A DNA stretch of 24,166 bases from the IMG/VR virus record IMGVR_UViG_3300042516_003887, positions 1-24,166 of that record. One strand, written 5' to 3'. Position numbers and translations under genes: made by a program. Each line of letters opens with the position of its first letter. Positions within the stretch are counted from its first letter, which is position 1. The notes beneath the pieces were generated by a model, which was given only the letters and a program-made list of their open reading frames with translations, had not been told where the DNA came from and did not search any database. This DNA comes from a virus. Below are positions 17,798 through 22,350 of this stretch, in pieces.

Positions 17798-17995
17798 TTA
17801 TCTAGCGAATTGTTGTGCAAAATCATCTCCTTCTAAAGAAATCATTTCACGTGTTTTTTCTACTTGTTCTTTTAAATCTTCAATAGACTCTAAAATTTGA
17901 TCTTGATCCATTCCTCTATTTACTTGGAATTGAATTTTAGTAATAGTAGATTCTAATTGTGTTAATTTATCTAATACGTTATTTTTGTATCTCAT
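17798..17995 (-). CDS. Small coiled-coil protein, conserved hypothetical
   Basis: This 65-residue protein is almost entirely helical. VLDKLTQLESTITKIQFQVN (residues 7-26) and ILESIEDLKEQVEKTREMIS are separated by a short turn, which suggests a helical hairpin or a dimerising coiled coil. The sequence resembles small conserved hypothetical proteins that accompany gp55-like genes in T4-like phages, as I recall them. It is the first gene of the unit 17995-16693, directly downstream of a G-run-rich tract and an ATATTTAT motif. No enzymatic motif is present. Confidence 0.65.
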   Translation of the reverse strand: MRYKNNVLDKLTQLESTITKIQFQVNRGMDQDQILESIEDLKEQVEKTREMISLEGDDFAQQFAR

Positions 17996-18010
17996 AATAT
18001 ATGTTTATAT

Positions 18011-18018
18011 ATAAATAT
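18011..18018 (-). promoter_or_regulatory. Candidate late promoter element ATATTTAT
   Basis: ATATATTTATATATAAAC lies about 15 nt ahead of the ATG at 17995, just after the G-rich tract. It would drive the 65-residue, membrane and sigma genes late in infection, in addition to any promoter closer to the sigma gene. Confidence 0.35.
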
Positions 18019-18027
18019 ATGTGCTTT

Positions 18028-18085
18028 CCCGTTCCCCAACCCCTCGCCGTTTTTCCCATTTCCCCCATTCCCTTTTTCCCAACCC
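18028..18085 (-). other. G-run-rich tract with G-quadruplex potential
   Basis: The coding strand carries eight runs of three to five G within 58 nt (plus-strand C runs at 18028-30, 18034-37, 18040-43, 18055-57, 18062-66, 18070-72, 18078-80, 18083-85) separated by 2-11 nt. Four adjacent runs with short loops suffice for an intramolecular quadruplex. No ORF on the minus strand uses this DNA, and it stands out in an AT-rich genome. Confidence 0.7.
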
Positions 18086-18121
18086 GCGTAGGTGGAAGTT
18101 ACGAAGGGGATTTTATACCTC

Positions 18122-18153
18122 CAAAGAAAAAGGGCATCTTTTTCAAGATACCC
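18122..18153 (-). terminator. Rho-independent terminator after the 237-residue gene
   Basis: The coding strand reads GGGTATCTT, loop GAAA, AAGATGCCC (a 9-bp stem with one G-T pair, 18132-18153), followed at once by TTTTTCTTT. It lies 27 nt past the stop codon of the gene at 18180. This is the clearest terminator in the window. Confidence 0.88.
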
Positions 18154-18179
18154 TACTTTTCTATATTATGTGTGAATTA

Positions 18180-18893
18180 TTACAATTTCTTAGAAGGATC
18201 AGCTGCACCAATAGCGCTACTTGCCTTTTGTAATTTTGCGTATAATTCTGGATTCTTTTGTTTGATTTTATCTTGTAACTTCATGATAGCAGCACTGCCT
18301 AACCCTAAACCACCTACACCTGCTAAAACACCTAAGATATCCATTACTGGAGATTCTTCAATTACTTCAGTTTCTTCTAAGTTTTTAGAAGGATCTGCTT
18401 TACCAATTGCACCGCTGATACCTTGTAATTTCTTAAATAATTCTGGCTTTTTAGCTTTTAAAACATCTTGTGCTTTCATAATAGCCGCACTACCTAAACC
18501 TAAACCAGCAACACCAGCTAAGATAGATAAAATTTCAACTGCAGGAGATTCTTCTAGAATTTCTTCGTTCTCGTCTAATTTTTCTTTGTCTTCGTCTTTA
18601 ACTTTTTTCTTTTCAGCTAATACAGCTTGTAATTCTTGACGAACCATTTCTTTTAATTCGTCTTTAGTCATTTTTTTCTTGTTATTTTCCATTTCTTTTA
18701 TGGTGTTAATTTTTGGAGATTGTTTTAAAATACCTTTAGCTATTTGTAATTGTTTTGGTTCGTCAATAGTCACTTCAAAATATCCCTTAAACTCATTATC
18801 TACCATTTGATTGGTATTTAATTCAACATCTGCTTTTTCCATTTGATTAAGAAAAGCAGCTTTGTCTTCTAGTTTTATTTTGAATGTAGCCAT
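18180..18893 (-). CDS. Protein with duplicated glycine-rich hydrophobic module
   Basis: The 237 residues comprise an N-terminal domain of about 65 residues (MATFKIKLEDKAAFLNQMEK), an amphipathic helix (MTKDELKEMVRQELQAVLAE, 75-94) of the type found near the ends of tailed-phage structural proteins, an acidic linker, and two copies of a roughly 60-residue module at 111-172 and 177-237. Each module starts EESP and contains LAGV-x-GLGLGSAAIMK, a glycine-zipper-like hydrophobic helix, then a charged helix ending SGAIGKADPSKNL or SSAIGAADPSKKL. It is a monocistronic unit with an ATATTTAT motif upstream and a strong terminator downstream, suggesting high, separate expression. A virion-internal or membrane-active protein is possible. 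I do not know the family. Confidence 0.75.
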   Translation of the reverse strand: MATFKIKLEDKAAFLNQMEKADVELNTNQMVDNEFKGYFEVTIDEPKQLQIAKGILKQSPKINTIKEMENNKKKMTKDELKEMVRQELQAVLAEKKKVKDEDKEKLDENEEILEESPAVEILSILAGVAGLGLGSAAIMKAQDVLKAKKPELFKKLQGISGAIGKADPSKNLEETEVIEESPVMDILGVLAGVGGLGLGSAAIMKLQDKIKQKNPELYAKLQKASSAIGAADPSKKL

Positions 18894-18901
18894 TGTTTAC
18901 A

Positions 18902-18909
18902 ATAAATAT
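18902..18909 (-). promoter_or_regulatory. Candidate late promoter element ATATTTAT
   Basis: ATATATTTATTG lies about 8 nt before the ATG of the 237-residue gene, matching the other late-gap copies. The spacing implies a very short leader. Confidence 0.35.
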
Positions 18910-18968
18910 ATCAAACAGCAATAAGCCATCGCTCCCTATTATAGTCTTGTGGCTACCAACACCAATCT

Positions 18969-19139
18969 TTAGATACGTATATACGCACGTTTAGCAGTAA
19001 AGAAATGCCATATCGCGTGTAATAGCATAAATCCCATAAATTGTAATGGGCTAATTCCAACGACAGACATACGATAGCGATGAAGGTAAATTAAGGCCAT
19101 ATGACCTAATAAAACTAGTAAGATATTAGTTAATTTCAT
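18969..19139 (-). CDS. Small two-helix membrane protein, 56 aa
   Basis: I translated this frame by hand; it runs ATG at 19139 to TAA at 18969. It begins MKLTNILLVLLGHMALIYLH and continues with RYRMSVVGISPLQFMGFMLL then HAIWHFFTAKRAYIRI. There are two hydrophobic helices (about 4-19 and 26-46) and a basic C-terminus (KRAYIRI), which predicts both ends in the cytoplasm. It lies 18 nt downstream of another two-helix membrane gene. Paired small membrane proteins in phage early regions can act in superinfection exclusion or host-membrane takeover, which is only a context-based guess. The frame is short, so some risk of a false gene remains. Confidence 0.6.
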   Translation of the reverse strand: MKLTNILLVLLGHMALIYLHRYRMSVVGISPLQFMGFMLLHAIWHFFTAKRAYIRI

Positions 19140-19157
19140 TTGATTTGTGGTTTTAAA

Positions 19158-19355
19158 CTATTTTTTTAATCGAATTTGTCCTAAATAAATTATTACAACT
19201 ATCGGTAGCATTAACCAACCGAATAATATACCACCGATAAAGTTAATTGATAGATCAAGTAGTGTGTGACGATGATTGTTTTCGTGTTCGCGTATACTGA
19301 CGAACCCAGCGATGAATAATCCGCTGAATAACACGTAAAATAAGAACATTTCCAT
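19158..19355 (-). CDS. Small two-helix membrane protein, 65 aa
   Basis: Residues 4-21 (FLFYVLFSGLFIAGFVSI) and about 37-59 (INFIGGILFGWLMLPIVVII) are hydrophobic helices joined by a polar, histidine-bearing loop (REHENNHRHTLLDLS). The C-terminus is basic (QIRLKK). The gene follows an upstream cassette of the early type (GATATTTAACC, AT-rich leader, GGTTATG) that overlaps the stop of the preceding 57-residue gene. It is co-oriented and nearly contiguous with the 56-residue membrane gene, so the two probably share a transcript. The function is unknown. Confidence 0.7.
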   Translation of the reverse strand: MEMFLFYVLFSGLFIAGFVSIREHENNHRHTLLDLSINFIGGILFGWLMLPIVVIIYLGQIRLKK

Positions 19356-19384
19356 AACCTTTTATTTGTTTGGTTAAATATCCG
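19356..19384 (-). promoter_or_regulatory. Small-gene promoter cassette, copy 14
   Basis: GGATATTTAACC (box 19373-19383), a CAAACAAATAAAA leader and GGTTATG match the longer-leader version of the cassette. The box shares bases with the stop codon of the 57-residue gene. Confidence 0.4.
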
Positions 19385-19547
19385 ATGGAGGTTTTGCCTG
19401 AACAACTGATCCACTCATTATTGCTTGTTGCCATTCATCAAGTGTTAATCCGTATTGCGCGGCTTCCGCGGTTTGTTGACGTAACGCCGCTTCGATGAAT
19501 GCTTCTTTAGTTAACATCAATGAATCCTGTATATACTTTTTCGACAT
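19374..19547 (-). CDS. Small helical protein, 57 aa
   Basis: I translated this frame by hand from an ATG at 19547 to a TAA at 19374. It starts MSKKYIQDSLMLTKEAFIEA, then ALRQQTAEAAQYGLTLDEWQ, and ends QAIMSGSVVQAKPPSDI. The body is helical and soluble, with no membrane segment or cysteine. LTLDEWQQAIMSG looks like a helix-turn element, but no DNA-binding family can be claimed. The ATG follows a T/A-rich leader without a Shine-Dalgarno sequence, downstream of the GC-rich structured region. Natural amino-acid composition and agreement with the surrounding gene direction support it. Confidence 0.6.
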   Translation of the reverse strand: MSKKYIQDSLMLTKEAFIEAALRQQTAEAAQYGLTLDEWQQAIMSGSVVQAKPPSDI

Positions 19548-19619
19548 AAAAAATTTTGTTTAAAAGAGATTTTGAGGTTTTCGCAAGTGGTTCCAAAATG
19601 GGTTAAATGAAAATGCGGG

Positions 19620-19828
19620 TATAAATATGGGGGATATGCGTATATACTGTCGGGGCGTAGAGATCGTGTGCGAGTTGAAAATCCCCATAGCTTTTTTGTG
19701 CGCAACCACGGCCCGTCGATGGACCGCAATTATCATGGGAGCATTCCGTCGTCAGACCGCTATCGGGACGCTAACAACCGCTAGCGACCCGATCCTTCAG
19801 AACTTTGTATGCCCGAGCATCATGCCCA
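19620..19828 (-). ncRNA. Candidate structured RNA in GC-rich gene-free region
   Basis: The stretch from the EF-hand stop codon to about 19620 is much richer in G and C than its surroundings (36 of 60 bases at 19741-19800). On the minus strand it folds on paper into ATCGGG-T-CGCTA / TAGCG-T-CCCGAT with an 8-nt loop (19762-19793), GCGGTCC / GGGCCGT with loop ATCGAC (19708-19727), and a long-range pairing of TATGGGGAT (19681-19689) with ATCCCCCATA (19626-19635). No frame looks like protein. It could be an RNA, a transcript-end structure or a replication element. 19548-19620 shows nothing beyond an ATATTTAT copy at 19621. Confidence 0.35.
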
Positions 19829-20035
19829 TTAGATTTTAATTCCCACGGTAGCCATCATGCGCTTGTATTCATCTGGTGACTCGTCACCGTATCCGCCTGA
19901 GTTATCATCACCCATGCCTATCTCATTTAATATCGCTTGTGCTTCCGCTTTCGATACCCATCCATCACCATCAACATCGTATATGTTACCTACATAGTAC
20001 ATATCATTCATGTTCATTAATTCGTTTACGTTCAT
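19829..20035 (-). CDS. Small EF-hand calcium-binding protein
   Basis: This 68-residue protein contains a complete canonical EF-hand loop at residues 20-31, DVDGDGWVSKAE: acidic residues at loop positions 1, 3, 5 and 12 (D20, D22, D24, E31), glycine at 6, and valine at 8. A following helix (AEAQAILNEIGM) and a preceding helix of Met/Asn-rich sequence complete one hand. The tail is acidic and glycine-rich (DDNSGGYGDESPDEYKRM). The single loop could bind Ca2+ as a dimer or act as a dockerin-like half. It is the last gene of a three-gene unit (64, 51, 68 residues) from the cassette at 20401. There is no signal peptide, so an intracellular role is likely; its target is unknown. Confidence 0.75.
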   Translation of the reverse strand: MNVNELMNMNDMYYVGNIYDVDGDGWVSKAEAQAILNEIGMGDDNSGGYGDESPDEYKRMMATVGIKI

Positions 20036-20042
20036 ACTCTGG

Positions 20043-20198
20043 TTATTTTAATTTATTAACGTTAGTAATTACTATATCACATACTTCGTTTTTGAGGTTT
20101 TCATAATCACTAGGTGATAATGTATCTTCAATACCCATTCCATCTAATAGACTTAATAAGTCCTGTTGTAGTTGTTCTTTTAATTCGTTTGTGTTCAT
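20043..20198 (-). CDS. Small acidic helical protein, 51 aa
   Basis: I translated this frame by hand from an ATG at 20198 to a TAA at 20043. It begins MNTNELKEQLQQDLLSLLDG, continues MGIEDTLSPSDYENLKNEVC and ends DIVITNVNKLK. It is acidic and helical, with leucine-rich heptad-like spacing. It is separated from the upstream 64-residue gene by 7 nt and from the EF-hand gene by 7 nt, so all three are co-transcribed. Its N-terminus (MN-x-NEL) resembles that of the EF-hand protein (MNVNEL), which may reflect shared start-region sequence. The function is unknown. Confidence 0.6.
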   Translation of the reverse strand: MNTNELKEQLQQDLLSLLDGMGIEDTLSPSDYENLKNEVCDIVITNVNKLK

Positions 20199-20205
20199 AC
20201 TTTAA

Positions 20206-20400
20206 TTATAGTTTACCTGTTAATTTTAATTCGTTTATTTCCTCATTTACTTCATCCATAGCTAGACGTCCAATCTCATCACCGATTTTATCTATCAGGT
20301 TAGTTACTACATCCACATTAACGAAATGTGAATCTTTGTCGTTTAGTAATACATTTAAGCTGTAATACACTTCATTTAACTCTTGTAATGTTAATTCCAT
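20206..20400 (-). CDS. Small acidic helical protein, 64 aa
   Basis: I place the start at ATG 20400 (MELTLQELNEVYYSLNVLLN). The longer frame from 20418 begins inside the repeated cassette leader, where the sister copy at 20900 has the same ATGATAAAATTAAAACGT. The protein is acidic and helical throughout (VNVDVVTNLIDKIGDEIGRL, then AMDEVNEEINELKLTGKL), suggesting a small two- or three-helix bundle. It is the first gene of the unit 64 aa, 51 aa, EF-hand. No family is recognised. Confidence 0.65.
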   Translation of the reverse strand: MELTLQELNEVYYSLNVLLNDKDSHFVNVDVVTNLIDKIGDEIGRLAMDEVNEEINELKLTGKL

Positions 20401-20435
20401 ACGTTTTAATTTTATCATGACGTGAATATATGATC
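20401..20435 (-). promoter_or_regulatory. Small-gene promoter cassette, copy 13
   Basis: TATATTCACG (20421-20430), then TCATGATAAAATTAAAACGT to the ATG at 20400. It is nearly identical to copy 11 at 20900, including the bases next to the upstream stop codon. Confidence 0.5.
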
Positions 20436-20436
20436 G

Positions 20437-20667
20437 TTACTCAGCCCAACCGCTAAATGGATCAACATATTGAGTTAATTCATCTATGTCTATTTTCCAC
20501 GTTGCGGTTTGTGTTTTAACTAACGCCGTTACTTTGTTCATTTTAATTATGATACCGTACTCAGTGTTTAACCACATACTCATACCTCGATCGTTAATTG
20601 ATCTGTTGAATTGAACGCGATCACCTACTTGAAATGTTACTACTGGTTGTGTTGTTATTTGTTTCAT
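20437..20667 (-). CDS. Small SH3-like barrel protein, 76 aa
   Basis: The start is set at ATG 20667 (MKQITTQPVVTFQVGDRVQF). A longer frame would begin within the preceding gene and read through the promoter box. The sequence is beta-patterned: VGDRVQFNRSINDRGMSMWL is followed by TEYGIIIKMNKVTALVKTQT and a C-terminal WKIDIDELTQYVDPFSGWAE. The V-G-D-R-V...G-I-I...A-x-V pattern is that of KOW/SH3-like small barrels, which often bind nucleic acid or protein. The specific ligand cannot be stated. It has its own cassette. Confidence 0.65.
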   Translation of the reverse strand: MKQITTQPVVTFQVGDRVQFNRSINDRGMSMWLNTEYGIIIKMNKVTALVKTQTATWKIDIDELTQYVDPFSGWAE

Positions 20668-20698
20668 ATCATTATTATTATGACGTGAATATATGTGT
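20668..20698 (-). promoter_or_regulatory. Small-gene promoter cassette, copy 12
   Basis: TATATTCACG (20684-20693) followed by TCATAATAATAATGAT and the ATG at 20667. This copy has the shortest, most A/T-only leader of its subgroup. Confidence 0.5.
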
Positions 20699-20899
20699 TT
20701 ATTTCTGACCACCCCATCTCATCATTGCAACTGATATTGTAGGTAAACCTAATACGAACCCGTAGAACGTCCATGCGTTAATGAGTTCAGGGCCATCAAT
20801 CGGACCGTCTGATCCAGCTCCAATTACTATTACTGCTACCATTACTACTGCCCATACTGCTAATAACGCAGCACCTGTTTTACTTACTGTTTGTTTCAT
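20699..20899 (-). CDS. Small two-helix membrane protein, 66 aa
   Basis: The start at ATG 20899 (MKQTVSKTGAALLAVWAVVM) is preferred, because the upstream in-frame ATG at 20917 is part of the cassette leader. Residues 9-28 (GAALLAVWAVVMVAVIVIGA) and about 41-60 (AWTFYGFVLGLPTISVAMMR) are hydrophobic helices around a short acidic loop (GSDGPIDGPEL). The N-terminus is basic and the tail ends WGGQK, so both termini are probably cytoplasmic. Its first codons ATGAAACAAA match those of the neighbouring 76- and 80-residue genes. The function is unknown. Confidence 0.65.
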   Translation of the reverse strand: MKQTVSKTGAALLAVWAVVMVAVIVIGAGSDGPIDGPELINAWTFYGFVLGLPTISVAMMRWGGQK

Positions 20900-20934
20900 A
20901 CGTTTTAATTTTATCATGACGTGAATATACGATT
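20900..20934 (-). promoter_or_regulatory. Small-gene promoter cassette, copy 11
   Basis: TATATTCACG (20920-20929) with leader TCATGATAAAATTAAAACGT to ATG 20899. The leader contains an in-frame ATG that I treat as part of the repeat, not the start. Confidence 0.5.
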
Positions 20935-20935
20935 G

Positions 20936-21178
20936 TTACTCTGCCGTAGCGCGTTGAGGTACTGTTTCGTTATTAATCGCTCTAATACGTTTAGCAGCAT
21001 ATGTGTATTCATCTATATGTAACTTTAGGCTACTCAATAACTCACGTTTAGCGTCTGCTAATTTGAAGAACGTAGTGTGGTAATTATCAACGTGTTCTTT
21101 ATGTGTGTTGATTACTACTATGTTACTATAGCATCCATCATGCTCGATGTGGTACGCTTTAATCATCTTTTGTTTCAT
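20936..21178 (-). CDS. Small soluble protein of unknown function, 80 aa
   Basis: Two ATGs, at 21184 and 21178, begin the frame two codons apart (MSMKQK). The cassette alignment favours 21178 (MKQKMIKAYHIEHDGCYSNI), which also matches the ATGAAACAAA of its neighbours. The body mixes a beta-like N-terminus (CYSNIVVINTHKEHVDNYHT) with a helical C-terminus (FKLADAKRELLSSLKLHIDE). Three histidines and one cysteine are not arranged as a clear metal site. It is basic to neutral and soluble. No family is recognised. Confidence 0.6.
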   Translation of the reverse strand: MKQKMIKAYHIEHDGCYSNIVVINTHKEHVDNYHTTFFKLADAKRELLSSLKLHIDEYTYAAKRIRAINNETVPQRATAE

Positions 21179-21210
21179 ACTCATTAATTTTATACCGTGA
21201 ATATACGAAC
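21179..21210 (-). promoter_or_regulatory. Small-gene promoter cassette, copy 10
   Basis: TATATTCACG (21196-21205), leader GTATAAAATTAATGAG, ATG at 21178. Compare copy 9, which has GTATAAAATTAAATGAT. Confidence 0.5.
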
Positions 21211-21214
21211 CGAA

Positions 21215-21502
21215 CTATGCCACGGCACGTTTCGGTGTATATTGAGCTTCCCAATATATGATTATTGATTTCATATACTCGTTAATCGCCTCACAATCGG
21301 CTTTAGCTTCATCGCTCGCCCAATTAAGGCATATTGCATCTTGGTAACTACGATTCCATTCGATTGAATCATCAATTGATGAGCCGTGTTTTTGGAATGT
21401 TAATGAACCATGAAACCCATCATCGTCAACACTGTAACCTAAATCACTAACGAACTGACATACTGTCCTTGTAATCATGTTCTTAATTTCTTTCTTATTC
21501 AT
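21215..21502 (-). CDS. Small soluble protein of unknown function, 95 aa
   Basis: The start at ATG 21502 (MNKKEIKNMITRTVCQFVSD) follows a clean cassette; the longer frame from 21541 would translate the promoter box itself. The protein has an N-terminal helix, then SVDDDGFHGSLTFQKHGSSI, an acidic central part (DDSIEWNRSYQDAICLNWAS) and a C-terminal helix (EAINEYMKSIIIYWEAQYTP) ending KRAVA. Two tryptophans and several aspartates are visible, but I can name no motif. Confidence 0.65.
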   Translation of the reverse strand: MNKKEIKNMITRTVCQFVSDLGYSVDDDGFHGSLTFQKHGSSIDDSIEWNRSYQDAICLNWASDEAKADCEAINEYMKSIIIYWEAQYTPKRAVA

Positions 21503-21534
21503 ATCATTTAATTTTATACCGTGAATATATGAAC
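21503..21534 (-). promoter_or_regulatory. Small-gene promoter cassette, copy 9
   Basis: TATATTCACG (21520-21529), leader GTATAAAATTAAATGAT, ATG at 21502. A small GGG-CAATGT-CCC hairpin lies directly upstream, next to the stop of the preceding gene. Confidence 0.5.
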
Positions 21535-21545
21535 GGGACATTGCC

Positions 21546-21731
21546 CTACAAGTGGACGCGTTGCACTACGTTGTGTAGGCTTCCGAATCGTACGTGTTGA
21601 CACCATTCGAACTCGGGTAACTTAGACGGAGGTTGTACGGTGCGTTTAGGTTGCTCAACGCCATATTCCATGTTGATTGGTTCACCCACGACTTTAACCC
21701 CAAATAGAAATTCTATTAGTATATTTATCAT
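21546..21731 (-). CDS. Small protein of unknown function, 61 aa
   Basis: The start at ATG 21731 (MINILIEFLFGVKVVGEPIN) is chosen, since the longer frame from 21776 starts inside the upstream hairpin. The first 15 residues are hydrophobic and could be a weak membrane anchor or a buried strand. The rest is polar (MEYGVEQPKRTVQPPSKLPE, then FEWCQHVRFGSLHNVVQRVH). It has a proline-rich middle and no recognised motif. It lies between the three-hook AT-hook gene and the 95-residue gene, with its own cassette and hairpin. Confidence 0.55.
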   Translation of the reverse strand: MINILIEFLFGVKVVGEPINMEYGVEQPKRTVQPPSKLPEFEWCQHVRFGSLHNVVQRVHL

Positions 21732-21757
21732 AACTTTTATTTGTGTGGTAAATATAT
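21732..21757 (-). promoter_or_regulatory. Small-gene promoter cassette, copy 8
   Basis: TATATTTACC (box 21748-21756), leader ACACAAATAAAAGTT, ATG at 21731. This subtype, with CACAAATAAAA in the leader, also occurs at copies 6, 7 and 14. Confidence 0.45.
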
Positions 21758-21778
21758 GGGTGGAGCTACGCCCCACCC
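21758..21778 (-). terminator. GC-rich hairpin between gene and next cassette
   Basis: GGGTGGGGC, loop GTA, GCTCCACCC forms a 9-bp stem with one G-T pair, 7 nt after the stop of the AT-hook gene and abutting the next promoter box. No long T tract follows, so termination is likely but not certain. Confidence 0.55.
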
Positions 21779-21785
21779 ACTTTAA

Positions 21786-22040
21786 TTAAGCTACTGATTC
21801 AACGATCAATGCTTTTGCTGGGCGACCACGCTTAATCGTTTCACCAGCTGCGATTCTAGCTGCTTGAGCTGCTAATTTCGCTTGACGTGCTGAACCTTGA
21901 CTAGCGGGTCTACCACGCTTTACTTCACCACCCGCTGCTACGCGAGCCGCTCTTGCTGCTAAACGCGCTTGACGAGCTGAATTACTTACTGTTGGACGAC
22001 CTCTTTTACCTGTGTTTTTTACTGTTGTACTTTTTGACAT
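21786..22040 (-). CDS. Triple AT-hook DNA-binding protein, 84 aa
   Basis: Three copies of the AT-hook core RGRP, each preceded by K, occur at residues 13-16, 42-45 and 71-74, exactly 29 residues apart. Between them lie two near-identical helical linkers (SARQARLAARAARVAAGGEV and SARQAKLAAQAARIAAGETI). AT-hooks insert Arg-Gly-Arg into the minor groove of AT-rich DNA, so a three-hook protein should bind such DNA with avidity and could bend or bridge it. The protein is strongly basic and lacks any other domain. The gene has its own cassette and ends before a hairpin. Likely roles are a phage nucleoid-type protein or a modulator of transcription or replication. The family call is strong and the role is inferred. 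Confidence 0.85.
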   Translation of the reverse strand: MSKSTTVKNTGKRGRPTVSNSARQARLAARAARVAAGGEVKRGRPASQGSARQAKLAAQAARIAAGETIKRGRPAKALIVESVA

Positions 22041-22086
22041 AACCTTTTGTTTTATTTATTTATTATTTGTGTATTGTAAATATCGG
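22041..22086 (-). promoter_or_regulatory. Small-gene promoter cassette, copy 7 (long leader)
   Basis: GATATTTACAATACACAAAT (box 22076-22084) precedes an AT-only leader extended by AATAAATAAAT-like repeats and GGTTATG at 22040. The extra leader distinguishes the AT-hook gene from its neighbours. Confidence 0.45.
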
Positions 22087-22108
22087 AACTTAATTCTGCC
22101 TCGACTAA

Positions 22109-22312
22109 TTATCTCACTACAGCGTTTCTCATACTATCACTACCAAACCTAATCCCAGCATGAAATATACATAATACATCCATACCATCATTCACTTCAA
22201 ATATGATTAAATCTTGGTTGTCATTGTATTCTCTAACTTCAATACGATCTTCACCTAATTCTTCTACTAAGTAAGGTACTCTTTCCTTTGTAATCGCTAA
22301 TTCTAATTTCAT
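22109..22312 (-). CDS. Small protein of unknown function, 67 aa
   Basis: This is a 67-residue acidic protein. A helix-rich start (MKLELAITKERVPYLVEELG) is followed by strands (DRIEVREYNDNQDLIIFEVN) and DGMDVLCIFHAGIRFGSDSM. The alternating pattern suggests a compact alpha/beta fold. The start follows the cassette directly (AAAAGTTATG), so no alternative is needed. I recognise no family and see no membrane segment. Confidence 0.65.
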   Translation of the reverse strand: MKLELAITKERVPYLVEELGEDRIEVREYNDNQDLIIFEVNDGMDVLCIFHAGIRFGSDSMRNAVVR

Positions 22313-22350
22313 AACTTTTAATTTTTATTTGTGTACCGTAAATGTATGAA
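22313..22350 (-). promoter_or_regulatory. Small-gene promoter cassette, copy 6
   Basis: TACATTTACG (22337-22346), leader GTACACAAATAAAAATTAAA then AGTT and ATG at 22312. The box abuts the hairpin at 22348. Confidence 0.5.

Noticed and set aside
18001-18639. 212-codon plus-strand ORF
   Set aside because: It lies opposite the well-supported duplicated-module gene, the terminator and the G-run tract; its proline- and phenylalanine-rich product simply mirrors the C-runs and the repeat on the other strand.
18951-18996. Integration or attachment site
   Set aside because: No integrase, tRNA end or direct repeat pair is visible; the phage genes look lytic.
19211-19414. 67-codon minus-strand ORF
   Set aside because: It overlaps the two-helix membrane gene in another frame and runs through its promoter cassette.
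19517-19729. 70-codon minus-strand ORF starting with TTG in the island
   Set aside because: It overlaps the start of the better 57-residue gene in another frame, and its product has an unnatural Tyr/Pro/His-rich composition.
19548-19828. tRNA gene in the GC-rich island
   Set aside because: I could not fit a 7-bp acceptor stem, a T-arm with GTTCRANNC and an anticodon arm together on either strand.
19627-19839. 70-codon plus-strand ORF across the GC-rich island
   Set aside because: All genes nearby are on the other strand, the composition is unlike the neighbours, and the DNA is better explained by stem-loops. Open frames are common by chance in GC-rich DNA.
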